Assembly (NCBI RefSeq): GCF_900156805.1
Contig: NZ_FTOQ01000001.1
Span: 248,001 to 312,000, forward strand
Source: Roseivivax lentus
GTDB taxonomy: Bacteria; Pseudomonadota; Alphaproteobacteria; Rhodobacterales; Rhodobacteraceae
Reading direction: 5' to 3'
DNA length: 64,000 bases
Every line of letters begins with the position of its first letter. The stretch's first letter is position 1. The position numbers and the translations under genes were made by a program. The notes below the pieces were generated by a model, which made no database searches, had not been told where the DNA came from, and saw only the letters and a list, made by a program, of their open reading frames with translations. Positions 35,675 through 44,708 of this stretch are shown here, piece by piece.

Positions 35675-38600
35675 ATGTTTTCAGCGATCCTGATCGGCAA
35701 TGACCGCTTGACGCGTGAAGCGGGCGACAAGCTGTTGCGCGCGGGCCACCGGATCACCGCCTGCGTCAGCCGCGACGCCGATATCCGTGGCTGGGCCGAG
35801 GCGGCGGGCCTGCCGGTGATCGCGCCCGGCGCGGGACTGGCCGACCGGCTTGCGGGTCATGCCGCGGACTGGGTGCTGAGCGTGGCCAATCTCGACCTCT
35901 TGCCGTCCGAGGTGCTGGCGCTGGGCGCGCGGGGCGGGGTGAATTTCCACGACGGTCCGCTGCCGCGCTATGCCGGGCTCAACGCGCCGGTCTGGGCGCT
36001 TATGGCGGGCGAGACGCGGCACGGCATCACCTGGCACATGATGGAGGAAGGGGTGGATCGCGGCGACATCCTCGTCGCCCGGTCGGTCGAGATCGGGCCG
36101 GAGGATACCGCGCTCACGCTCAACATGAAGTGCTTCGCCGCGGCGCTCGATTCCTTCGACGCGGTGATCGAGGCGCTTTCGGCGGGCGCGCCCGACCGTT
36201 TCGCCCAGCCCGACGAGGCGCGCAGCTATTTCGGCCTTGTCGCGCGCCCGGCCCATCACGGCGTTCTGGACTTTGGCCAGCCCGCGGCGACGCTGGCGCG
36301 CTTGGTGCGCGCGCTCGATCATGGCGGCTACTGGAACCCGCTGGCGCTGCCCAAGATCATGACCGGGGCCGGGCTGTTCGCGGTCGGACGTGCGGAGCCT
36401 GCCGACGGGACGGGGGCGCCAGGCACGGTCCTTGCCGGCGAGGGCGACAGCCTGACCCTGGCCTGCGCGGAGGGCGCATTGCGCCTGTCTGGGCTGACGC
36501 CGCTTCCGGGAACGGCGCCTGTGCTGCCGCGGGCCGGGGACATCCTGCCGCCACCGCCCGCGGACGACCTCTCCGATCTGGCGCGCGCCGAACGGGGCTG
36601 GCGGGATCGGCTGGAGGCCTATTCCCCGGCAAATCTGCCGGGTTTCGGGCCGCCCTCGGGCGACATGGACGCACTTCCCCTGAGCGATCTGGCCGATCCG
36701 GCTGGCGCAATGGCGCTTCTGGCTGGGCGGCTCGCCCCCGACGGCGCGGCCCATATCGCCTGCGCCACGCCCGAGGTAACGGCCCGCGCGAAGACCGGCC
36801 TGTCGCTGCCGTGGCTGCCGGTCGCGGCAGGAACCGGGGGCCGCGCGTCCGAGGCCCGCGCGGCATTCCATGACCGCCTTGCCGCGGCCCGCGCAGCCGG
36901 GCCGTTCGCCCGCGACCTGCCTGCCCGGATGCCCGAGCTTGCGGGTTTCGAGACACCCGCCCTGGCGATCAGCGATGGCGCGGGGCCGGTGCCCGGGGCG
37001 CTCCTGACGCTGGAGATCGGTCCGGAGGCGCGGCTCCACTACGACACCGGCGCGATCCCAGCGGATATGGCGGCACTTCTGGCCGACCGTCTGCGCGCGC
37101 TCGACGCCCATGACGGCCCCGCCGCGCAGGCGCCGCTCATGGACGCGGCGGAGCGCCGCCTGACGCTCGAGACGTGGAACGCGACCGACAGGCCGCTGAC
37201 CGATACCACGATGATCGACCGCTTCGAGGCGCAGGTGGATGCGACGCCGGACGCGACCGCGCTCGTCTTCGAAGACCATGCGATGAGTTTTCGCGACCTC
37301 GACGACTACGCCAACCGCATCGCGCATCTTCTGTGCGACATGGGCGCGGGTCCGGACAGCGTCGTCGCACTCCATCTTGCCCGCGGACCCCGGCTGATGG
37401 CGGCGGCCTTCGGTGTGCTGAAGGCGGGGGCCGCCTATCTGCCGCTCGATCCGGCCTATCCGGCGGATCGGCAGGCGCATTACCTCGCCGATAGCGGTGC
37501 CGCGATCATCGTCACCGAAAGCACCATCGCCCGGACGCTGCCGCGGCACAAGGCGGCGGAGCTGTGGCTCGACAGCGACACGCGGCTCTTCTCGGCCTCG
37601 CCGGCGCGGCCCGGCATCGCACCCGACCCGGGGCATCTGGCCTACCTGATCTACACCTCCGGTTCGACCGGCAAGCCCAAGGGCGTGATGATCGAACACG
37701 CCCAGGTCGCCAATTTCTTCACCGCGATGGACGCGGTCGTGCCGGACCCGGGCGGCACATGGCTCGCGGTCACCTCGCTCAATTTCGATATCTCGGTGCT
37801 CGAGCTCTTCTACGCGGTCTCGCGCGGCTTCAAGGTGGTCATGGCGTCCGAGAACGTGGCCTCGACGGTCTCCTCCGGGCCGCGCCGCACCTCGGGGATG
37901 AACCTGTCGCTGTATTACTGGGGCAACGATGACGGCACCGGGCGCGACAAGTACCGCACGTTGCTGGAAGGCGCGAAATTCGCCGATGCGCATGGATTCT
38001 GCGCGGTCTGGACGCCCGAGCGGCATTTCCATGCCTTCGGCGGACCCTATCCGAACCCGTCGGTCACCGGCGCCGCGGTCGCGGGTGTGACCAGCCGCAT
38101 CGGCGTGCGGGCGGGGTCCTGCGTGGCGCCCCTGCACCATCCCGCCCGCGTGGCCGAGGAATGGGCGGTGATCGACAACCTGACCGAGGGGCGCGCGGGC
38201 CTCGCCATCGCCAGCGGTTGGCAGCCCGACGATTTCGTGCTGCGCCCCGAGAATGCGCCACCCGACAACAAGGCCGCGATGCTGACCGCCATCGACCAGA
38301 TAAGGCGTCTCTGGCGCGGCGAGGCGGTGGGATTCCCGCGTGCCGATGGCAGCCTGCACGAGGTGGTGACGCAGCCGCGCCCGGTCTCGCCGGAACTGCC
38401 GCTCTGGGTCACCACGGCGGGCAATCCCGAGACCTGGCGCGAAGCGGGGCGGCTGGGCGCCAACGTGCTGACCCATCTTCTGGGCCAGAGCATCGAGGAG
38501 GTCGGCGAGAAGATCGCGATCTACCGCGCGGCCAGGGCCGAGGCCGGGCTCGATCCCGAGGCGGGCGAGGTCTGCCTGATGCTGCACACCTACCTGGCCG

Positions 38601-40297
38601 AGACCCGCGATGCCGCCCGCGAGACCGCGCGGGAGCCGATGAAGGATTACCTGCGCTCGGCAGCGGGGCTGATCAAGCAATATGCCTGGGCCTTCCCGGC
38701 CTTCAAGAAACCCAAGGGCGTCGACAACCCGCACCAGATCGACCTCGGCAGTCTCGAGGCGGAGGAACTGGAAGGGATCCTCGATTTCGCCTTCGAGCGG
38801 TATTTCAACGATTCGGGCCTTTTCGGAACGATCGAGGACGCCGTGGCGCGCATCGCGGATCTGAAGGCCATCGGCGTGAAGGAAGTGGCCTGCCTCATCG
38901 ATTACGGCATCGCACCGGACGTGGTGCTGGACGGGCTGAAGCCCCTGGCCGAGGTCGTGGCACAGGTCTCCGGCGAGGACGTGCCGGATGAGCGCGACTT
39001 CTCGGTCGCGGCGCAGATCCGGCGCCACGGCGCCACACATCTGCAATGCACGCCGTCGCTGATGCGGCTGATGCTGGCCGATGACGGCGCGCGCGCCGCG
39101 TTGCGGCAGCTCGATCACATCTTCCTCGGTGGCGAGGCGCTGCCCGGACCGCTGGTCGATGCGCTGGGCGCGGTCACGCGGGCCAAGGTGCAGAACATGT
39201 ACGGGCCGACCGAGACGACGATCTGGTCGGCGGTGGGCCCCGCGCAATCCGTGCCGGGGATCGTGCCCATCGGCGCGCCCATCGCCAATACGGCGCTCTA
39301 CGTTCTGGACGAGGCGGGGGCGCCCTGCGCCATCGGGCAACCGGGCGCGCTCTGGATCGGCGGGAAGGGCGTCGCGCGCGGCTACTGGCAGCGCGACGCG
39401 CTGACCGCGGACCGGTTCCGCCCCGATCCCTTCGCCGGTTCGGGCTCGGGCGCCGGCCCCGCGCGCATGTATTGCACCGGCGACAGCGTGATGCGGCGCG
39501 CGGATGGGAGGCTCGAGTTCCTCGGGCGCACGGACGGGCAGGTCAAGTTGCGCGGCATGCGGATCGAGCTGGGCGAGGTGGAGGCCCGGATCGAGGCGCT
39601 CGACGGTGTGACCCAGGCGGCGGCATTGGTGCGCGCGGACCGGCTTCTGGCCTATGTCACCGGCACGCCCGGCGACGAGGCCGCGATGAAGGCGGCGCTT
39701 GCGGCGCGTCTGCCTGCCCACATGGTGCCCGCGCGGATCGTGACGCTCGATACGCTGCCGCTGACGCCCAACAAGAAGGTCGACCGCACCGCCTTGCCCG
39801 ACCCGGCGGCCCCGGCCCCGCAGAGCGCGGTGCCCGCCGCACCGGCGGTCAGCGCAGCGCCGGCCCCCGAGGTGACCCGGCAAGGCCAGCCCGGCGCGTC
39901 GCCCGCGCTGCAGGCCGAACTGGCGGACCTCTGGGCGGTAACGCTGGGGGTGGGGCAGGTCGCGGCGGCGGATAATTTCTTCGCCCTCGGCGGCCATTCC
40001 CTGCTGGCGGTGGAACTGCACCGCGCGATCCGCGACGGTATACGCGCGAAAGGCTTCTCGATCACCGATGTCTTCCGCTTCCCGACGCTTGGCGCGATGG
40101 CGCAGCGCGTGGCGGAGTTGCGGGGCGATGCGCCCGTGCGCGCCGCGCAAGTCCGTGCGAAACCCGCCGCATCCCCGCCGCCCGACGCCCCCCCGGCGCC
40201 GATGGCCGAGGCCGCGCCGATCCGCAACCCGCGGGCCGATGCCCGCCGCGCCGCCATGGCCAAACGGCGCGAGATGCGCGCCCGCGCACAGGTCTGA
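35675..40297 (+). CDS. Hybrid NRPS initiation protein: formyltransferase - A domain with inserted luciferase-like monooxygenase - PCP
   Basis: A 1540-residue protein. Residues 1-300 are a formyltransferase of the Fmt/ArnA/LgrA type with Asn90, His92 (NFHDGPLPRYAG) and Asp128 (VDRGD). Residues 300-500 resemble the tail of a condensation domain without HHxxxDG. An adenylation domain starts near 500: YTSGSTG at 660-666, FDIS at 704-707. It is interrupted at about 741-1095 by an FMN-dependent luciferase-like monooxygenase (MupA/Atu3671 type: WTPERHFHAFGG, GLAIASGWQPDDF, LWVTTAGN). It resumes with LQCTPSLM, NMYGPTETTIW (1174-1184), GRTDGQVKLRGMRIELGEVE and NKKVDR. A PCP has Ser1442 in GGHSL. The specificity residues read D-I-L-Q-F-G-M-I-W-K, close to the glycine code. 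A basic Ala/Pro tail ends the protein. Confidence 0.93.
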   Translation: MFSAILIGNDRLTREAGDKLLRAGHRITACVSRDADIRGWAEAAGLPVIAPGAGLADRLAGHAADWVLSVANLDLLPSEVLALGARGGVNFHDGPLPRYAGLNAPVWALMAGETRHGITWHMMEEGVDRGDILVARSVEIGPEDTALTLNMKCFAAALDSFDAVIEALSAGAPDRFAQPDEARSYFGLVARPAHHGVLDFGQPAATLARLVRALDHGGYWNPLALPKIMTGAGLFAVGRAEPADGTGAPGTVLAGEGDSLTLACAEGALRLSGLTPLPGTAPVLPRAGDILPPPPADDLSDLARAERGWRDRLEAYSPANLPGFGPPSGDMDALPLSDLADPAGAMALLAGRLAPDGAAHIACATPEVTARAKTGLSLPWLPVAAGTGGRASEARAAFHDRLAAARAAGPFARDLPARMPELAGFETPALAISDGAGPVPGALLTLEIGPEARLHYDTGAIPADMAALLADRLRALDAHDGPAAQAPLMDAAERRLTLETWNATDRPLTDTTMIDRFEAQVDATPDATALVFEDHAMSFRDLDDYANRIAHLLCDMGAGPDSVVALHLARGPRLMAAAFGVLKAGAAYLPLDPAYPADRQAHYLADSGAAIIVTESTIARTLPRHKAAELWLDSDTRLFSASPARPGIAPDPGHLAYLIYTSGSTGKPKGVMIEHAQVANFFTAMDAVVPDPGGTWLAVTSLNFDISVLELFYAVSRGFKVVMASENVASTVSSGPRRTSGMNLSLYYWGNDDGTGRDKYRTLLEGAKFADAHGFCAVWTPERHFHAFGGPYPNPSVTGAAVAGVTSRIGVRAGSCVAPLHHPARVAEEWAVIDNLTEGRAGLAIASGWQPDDFVLRPENAPPDNKAAMLTAIDQIRRLWRGEAVGFPRADGSLHEVVTQPRPVSPELPLWVTTAGNPETWREAGRLGANVLTHLLGQSIEEVGEKIAIYRAARAEAGLDPEAGEVCLMLHTYLAETRDAARETAREPMKDYLRSAAGLIKQYAWAFPAFKKPKGVDNPHQIDLGSLEAEELEGILDFAFERYFNDSGLFGTIEDAVARIADLKAIGVKEVACLIDYGIAPDVVLDGLKPLAEVVAQVSGEDVPDERDFSVAAQIRRHGATHLQCTPSLMRLMLADDGARAALRQLDHIFLGGEALPGPLVDALGAVTRAKVQNMYGPTETTIWSAVGPAQSVPGIVPIGAPIANTALYVLDEAGAPCAIGQPGALWIGGKGVARGYWQRDALTADRFRPDPFAGSGSGAGPARMYCTGDSVMRRADGRLEFLGRTDGQVKLRGMRIELGEVEARIEALDGVTQAAALVRADRLLAYVTGTPGDEAAMKAALAARLPAHMVPARIVTLDTLPLTPNKKVDRTALPDPAAPAPQSAVPAAPAVSAAPAPEVTRQGQPGASPALQAELADLWAVTLGVGQVAAADNFFALGGHSLLAVELHRAIRDGIRAKGFSITDVFRFPTLGAMAQRVAELRGDAPVRAAQVRAKPAASPPPDAPPAPMAEAAPIRNPRADARRAAMAKRREMRARAQV

Positions 40298-40301
40298 CCG
40301 C

Positions 40302-40976
40302 ATGTCCTCCAGCCAGCTTCAGAGAATGATCCGCGGCCTGGGCGATGCCTGGCCCGACGGCGTGGCCGTCGCCGTGGTCGATCCCGAAGAGGCGACGGAA
40401 CCGCTTTTCCCCATCGAGGAGGCGGCGGTGCGCCGGGCGGTGGCCGGGCGGCGGGCGGAATTCACCGCGGGCCGGCAGGCCGCGCGGCAGGCGCTGGCGA
40501 TGCTGGGCTATCCGCCGATCGCCATCCCCATGGCCGAGGATCGCGCGCCCGTCTGGCCCCAGGGCATCGTCGGGTCGCTGTCGCATTGCCCGGCGGTCTG
40601 CATCGCCGTGGTGGCGGATGCGAGCCGCATCGCCAGCCTCGGCGTCGATATCGAGCCCTTCGATCCCCTGCCCGAGGACATCGTGCACGAGATCGGCCGG
40701 GAGGACGAGATCGCGGGTATCGGCCCGGACCGCCGCCTTGCGGCCCGGCAGCTCTTTTCCGCCAAGGAAGCGGCCTACAAGGCGCAATACCCGCTGACAC
40801 GCACACTCTTCGGCTTCGAGGGGCTGCGCTACGATCAGGTCCGGCGCACGCTGCGGTTCGCCCGGCCGGTGCCGCCCTTCGCCAAGGGCGATCCGATCCC
40901 GGTCAGCCAATGGACCGGCGACGGGCTGTGCCTGTCGCTCTCGGTGCTCCACACGGGACCGGGGGGCACGTCATGA
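40302..40976 (+). CDS. 4'-phosphopantetheinyl transferase, Sfp/EntD type
   Basis: A 224-residue enzyme that activates carrier proteins by moving phosphopantetheine from CoA to their Ser. Motifs: AGRQAARQAL, WPQGIVGSLSHC (P1), LGVDIEP with the Mg-binding Asp and Glu, and FSAKEAAYKAQYP (P3). It starts 4 bases after the NRPS stop, so it serves Ser1442 of the NRPS and Ser1802 of the PKS. Its presence makes the operon self-sufficient. The start at 40302 follows the NRPS stop; the longer in-frame ORF upstream lies inside the NRPS gene. Confidence 0.95.
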   Translation: MSSSQLQRMIRGLGDAWPDGVAVAVVDPEEATEPLFPIEEAAVRRAVAGRRAEFTAGRQAARQALAMLGYPPIAIPMAEDRAPVWPQGIVGSLSHCPAVCIAVVADASRIASLGVDIEPFDPLPEDIVHEIGREDEIAGIGPDRRLAARQLFSAKEAAYKAQYPLTRTLFGFEGLRYDQVRRTLRFARPVPPFAKGDPIPVSQWTGDGLCLSLSVLHTGPGGTS

Positions 40977-41107
40977 TCCGGCCCCGGCGATCGTCCACGT
41001 CCGCGCAACAGACCGTTTCCGCCGATACGGGCCACGCCGTTCGCGCCGCGCGCCGCTCTACGATACAGTTCCGCGGGCGCCCACCCGCTCAGGCCGGGAT
41101 CTTCCCG

Positions 41108-41134
41108 CCTGGGCACCACGCCCTGCTGCCCAGG
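41108..41134 (+). promoter_or_regulatory. Hairpin in the leader of the Wzz-like gene
   Basis: CCTGGGCA (41108-41115) pairs with TGCCCAGG (41127-41134) around an 11-base loop. It ends six bases before the GGGAG ribosome site of the gene at 41150. It could affect initiation, or could terminate the PPTase transcript although it has no T run. Confidence 0.35.
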
Positions 41135-41149
41135 GCCGGGAGATAAGCC

Positions 41150-42475
41150 ATGGTTCAATTTCAAAGCCGCGAAGAGCTGTTCGCCGCGATCCGGCGGCGC
41201 TTGCCGATCATGCTCCTGATCGTTCTGATCGGCTGCATCGCCGCGGTCTATGTCGCGATGAACAAGACCAAGCTCTACCGCGCCACGGCAGCGGTCCAGA
41301 TCGAAAGCCCGCGCATCCCCGACGCCGATAGCGGGCGGCGCATGAGCGAGGAATCGGTGCGCCGGATCGAGCTGATCCGCCAGCGCATGACCTCGACCAT
41401 GTCGCTGTTGCAGGTCTCCGAGGAGATCGGCCTGTTCCAGCCGCGCGAACCGGGCGGCCGCATGCCCAGCCGCGACGAGCGGCTGATCGTGCTGCGCAAC
41501 GCGGTCTCCGTGCGGGCGGAAAGCGGCAATTTCGCCTTCTCGCCCACCGTCGCCCCCTTCGCGATCATCATCGAAGTGGTCTGGGAAGAGCCCGAGGCCG
41601 CCGCGGCGCTGGCCAACGGGATCATGACCGCGGCCATCGCGGAATCGCGCGCGCGCAACCTGCAGCGGGCGCAGGACGCGCTGACCTTCTTCGACGAGGA
41701 AGCCGCCGAGATCGACTCGCGCATCATCGCCGTCGAGGCCGAGATCGCCGAGTTCCGCCGCGCCAATGACGAGGCGCTGCCGGGCTCCATCGCCGCCCTG
41801 CGGTCGCAGCTCGCCGCGCTCGAGGTGTCGGAGTTCGAGATCGACCGCCAGCTGGCCGAGCTGCAGGTCAATTCGGATCGTCTGCGCGAGGCCGACCTCG
41901 CCCGCCGCACCGAGCTTCTGGAGGACCAGAAACGCCTCATCGTGGCGCGCGAGACCGAGATCGAGGCCGCCATCGCCCGCGCGCCCGAGGTCGCGCGCGA
42001 TCTCGGCGTTCTCGAACGCCAGCTCGCCGCTTTGCAGGAGCAATACAGCATCGTCGTGCAACAGCGCGGCGATGCCGAGTTCGAGCAGGTGATGGAGGTG
42101 CAGGACCAGTCCGAACGGCTCGAGATCCTCGAACAGGCGGTGCCGCCGGAATATTCCTTCTCGCGCAGCCGCAAATCCATCGCGATGCTGGGCGCGCTTT
42201 TCAGCGTGATCGTGGCACTCGGCGCCGGCTACCTGCTGGAGCTGTTCAACCCGGCCATCCGCAGCGCCGCCCAGCTGGAACGGCAATTGGGCATCAAGCC
42301 GGTGATCTCCGTGCCGGTGGTGCAGCCGCGCCGGACGCCCTTCGACCGCTGGGGTCGCCGTGGCGGGCTTCTGGCGCTGATCCTCGGCGGTCTCGCACTG
42401 CTGGCGGCGGGTCTCGGGCGGTTCGTCGATCCGAACCTCTGGTCGCGGTTCCTGCCCCGGCGCGCGGGGTCCTGA
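41150..42475 (+). CDS. Wzz/GumC-like polysaccharide chain-length determinant
   Basis: A 441-residue inner-membrane protein. TM1 (LPIMLLIVLIGCIAAVYVAM) is near residues 18-38, with a Wzz domain after it (YRATAAVQIESPRIPD). A long coiled coil occupies about residues 170-320 (ALTFFDEEAAEIDSRIIAVEAE and so on), and TM2 is near residues 340-365 followed by IRSAAQLERQLGIKPVISVPVV. A third hydrophobic stretch (GLLALILGGLALLAAGL) sits in the tail. There is no Walker motif; the kinase domain is encoded separately and convergently at 42537-44600. GGGAG lies 8 bases before the ATG. Confidence 0.92.
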   Translation: MVQFQSREELFAAIRRRLPIMLLIVLIGCIAAVYVAMNKTKLYRATAAVQIESPRIPDADSGRRMSEESVRRIELIRQRMTSTMSLLQVSEEIGLFQPREPGGRMPSRDERLIVLRNAVSVRAESGNFAFSPTVAPFAIIIEVVWEEPEAAAALANGIMTAAIAESRARNLQRAQDALTFFDEEAAEIDSRIIAVEAEIAEFRRANDEALPGSIAALRSQLAALEVSEFEIDRQLAELQVNSDRLREADLARRTELLEDQKRLIVARETEIEAAIARAPEVARDLGVLERQLAALQEQYSIVVQQRGDAEFEQVMEVQDQSERLEILEQAVPPEYSFSRSRKSIAMLGALFSVIVALGAGYLLELFNPAIRSAAQLERQLGIKPVISVPVVQPRRTPFDRWGRRGGLLALILGGLALLAAGLGRFVDPNLWSRFLPRRAGS

Positions 42476-42536
42476 CGCGCGCCGCGCGGGGGCGCACTGC
42501 CGCCCCGGATCATCGGGATTGGCGGGTCGCCCGGGT

Positions 42537-44600
42537 TCAGTACCCGTATTGCCGCGTCTTCGATCCCTCGGCGCGGTTCAGCACCACACCCAGAAGCGGC
42601 GTCTCGGTGCCGAGGCGGTTCTCGACCTCGCGGATTTCGTTTGCGGTGGTCAGGCCGCCCCCGACGACGAGGATCACCGCGTCGATGAGCGGGCGCATCG
42701 CCAGAACGTCGTCGCCGTAAAGCGCGGGCGGCGTGTCGAACAGCATGAGTTTCGGGGCGAACCGTTCCTCGATCCGGCGCAGCGTGTCGGCGGTGCGGGG
42801 GTCCTGCAGCAACTCCGACGCATAGGCCTCGCGCGCATCGTTGAAGGCGAAGGCGAGGTTGGGCCCGGCATGGATGCTGTTGGGGCCCAGCCGTTGCAGG
42901 TGATCCTCGGGCGCGGTCTTGCCGCGCAGCATGTCGCCGATGGCGCCCGTCGCGGTGGCGCCGAAGGTGCGCGCCAGCATCGGGTCGCGCAGATCGGTGT
43001 CGAACAGGATCGTCGGGCAGTTTTCCTGCCGCGCGAGGCTGATGGCGAGGTTGGCTGCGGTGAAGGTCTTGCCGCAGCCCTTGGTGGGCGAGGTGATCGC
43101 GATCCGCGACCAGCCCCGCTCGGCCACGGCCTGCAGGAGCCGCGTGCGCAGTACGTCGAAGGCCGCATGGGCGGGATCGTAGCGCGTGGCGGTGATGACG
43201 CGGTGCCGGTCGAGCACGCGCTCATCGACGATGACCGGGGCGAGGCGCGCCCAAAGCGCGCCGTCGGTCTCCGGGCTGGCGGCGTCCGTGGGCGGTTTCG
43301 CGATGGCGGGGTCGGGGTCCGGCGCACCGGGGTCCGTCACCTGCGCCTGTCCCGCCTTCGGCTCTGTGTCCTCGGCCTCGGATACCTGGTTCCCGGCCTC
43401 CGGCTCGTCCCGGTCGACATCGGTCTCGACGGAATCCGGCTCGTCCGCCGTCTCTGAAGCCTTTGCCCCGCCACCGTTCATCATCTCCGCACCGCCTTCT
43501 CTGGCGCCAGCGTCGACCGGATCGGTGCGTGGAGCAACAGGGCCGTCCTCGATGCGGTCGCCCAGATGGTGATCGGGCTCCACCGATTCGGTTGTGGGCT
43601 CATCCGCGAAGAGGTTCTCGATATCGGACGACTCCTCCCCGCCGACATGGGGCGACGGTTCGGCTTCCACCGCGATCCGTTCGGCCTCGGGGCTGGTCTC
43701 CGGCTCCGGGTGTTGTGCCATGAGCGGATCGGGTTCGGTGCGCGCCCTGTCGCCCGCGTCTTCGGGCGCGCGGGCGGAGATCGACGGGGTCGCTTCGATG
43801 GCCGCGATTTCGTCGGCTTCGTCCAGCTCCTGCGCATCGCGCGTCGTATCCGCAGGCGGCATCGCTGTCGGCAGCGGTTTCTCCGGTTCGCGCGTCGGCG
43901 CTATGGCCTGCGGCGGCAGCGGATGTGTCTCGGGTGTCTGGTCGGGCTTTTGTGCGACGGGCGGGGTCACCGGGTCCGCCTCCTTCGGCGCGGGTTCGGG
44001 GGCGTCCGCGCGCTGGGTGTCCTGCAGGACGAGCGGCGCGTCGGGTGCGGTCGCTGCGTCGCTGCGTGTGTCGGCGCCCGGGCCGCTGGAATTCGGCGCG
44101 TCCGGTTCCGAAGCGGTCGGAGGCACGCTCGGCTTCTCTTCATCCGCCTCCGCATGCCCTTCCATCTTCGTGTCGTCCCAAGCCGCAGGTGCCGCCTCGG
44201 GCGTGGGCTTCTCAGACCGCGCGGGCGGCGCGTCGTCCTCGACGGTCAGGTCCGGAAACGCGAGATCCTCGGCGAAGGCCAGCAACGCCTCACGTGAGGT
44301 CTCGGGATGCGGGGCCGGCTCGTCCGACGCGAGCGGCGGGAAAGCCTGCTCCGCCGACCGGCGGGGCCGCTCGTTATGGACCAGTTGCGGTTTGGGCGCG
44401 GGCTGTTGCGGCTCCGGTGTCGGCTCCGCTTGGGTCTCGCCTGGTGCGACACTGCGTTTCTGCCGCCGAAAGACCTTCGGCGACGGGCTATCGTGTGCGT
44501 CCGCCGAATCGTCACGCGAAGCCGCAGGCTGCGCCTGCGCCTCGGGTTCGGACCGCGCATGGGGGCGGTTCTTGCGCCGAAAGACCCGTTCAGCAGTCAT
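42537..44600 (-). CDS. BY-kinase (CpsD/CapB-type tyrosine autokinase) with long disordered acidic N-terminus
   Basis: A 687-residue protein from the ATG at 44600 (GGAGGGG upstream); an in-frame ATG 42 bases earlier has no good ribosome site. Residues 1-440 are low complexity, rich in Glu, Asp, Pro and Ala, with two copies of a basic VFRR(K/Q) motif at the N-terminus. The last 230 residues are the kinase: Walker A ITSPTKGCGKTFTAANLA (Lys511), Walker A' ILFDTDLRDP, Walker B LMLFDTPPALYGDD, and a C-terminus ending TRQYGY, a short Tyr cluster. It probably controls EPS polymerisation with the Wzz-like protein by phosphorylation cycling. Normal CpsD is about 230-250 residues, so the N-terminal extension is unusual. 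Confidence 0.9.
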   Translation of the reverse strand: MTAERVFRRKNRPHARSEPEAQAQPAASRDDSADAHDSPSPKVFRRQKRSVAPGETQAEPTPEPQQPAPKPQLVHNERPRRSAEQAFPPLASDEPAPHPETSREALLAFAEDLAFPDLTVEDDAPPARSEKPTPEAAPAAWDDTKMEGHAEADEEKPSVPPTASEPDAPNSSGPGADTRSDAATAPDAPLVLQDTQRADAPEPAPKEADPVTPPVAQKPDQTPETHPLPPQAIAPTREPEKPLPTAMPPADTTRDAQELDEADEIAAIEATPSISARAPEDAGDRARTEPDPLMAQHPEPETSPEAERIAVEAEPSPHVGGEESSDIENLFADEPTTESVEPDHHLGDRIEDGPVAPRTDPVDAGAREGGAEMMNGGGAKASETADEPDSVETDVDRDEPEAGNQVSEAEDTEPKAGQAQVTDPGAPDPDPAIAKPPTDAASPETDGALWARLAPVIVDERVLDRHRVITATRYDPAHAAFDVLRTRLLQAVAERGWSRIAITSPTKGCGKTFTAANLAISLARQENCPTILFDTDLRDPMLARTFGATATGAIGDMLRGKTAPEDHLQRLGPNSIHAGPNLAFAFNDAREAYASELLQDPRTADTLRRIEERFAPKLMLFDTPPALYGDDVLAMRPLIDAVILVVGGGLTTANEIREVENRLGTETPLLGVVLNRAEGSKTRQYGY

Positions 44601-44708
44601 CGGGACCCCTCCCGTATCCGGGCGATCTGCGGTGCTCGACAAATGAATTCCCGAACGATCATGTCTGAGCTTTCTGCCCTAAGTGGATGCATGAATGCTT
44701 AATGCCCT

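Noticed and set aside
35681-40303. A long antisense reading frame on the minus strand covering the NRPS gene, also 1540 codons
   Set aside because: Its sequence is Arg/Gly/Ala-rich with no domain motif. The plus strand has a full set of NRPS motifs. Long antisense frames are a known effect of GC-rich codon use.
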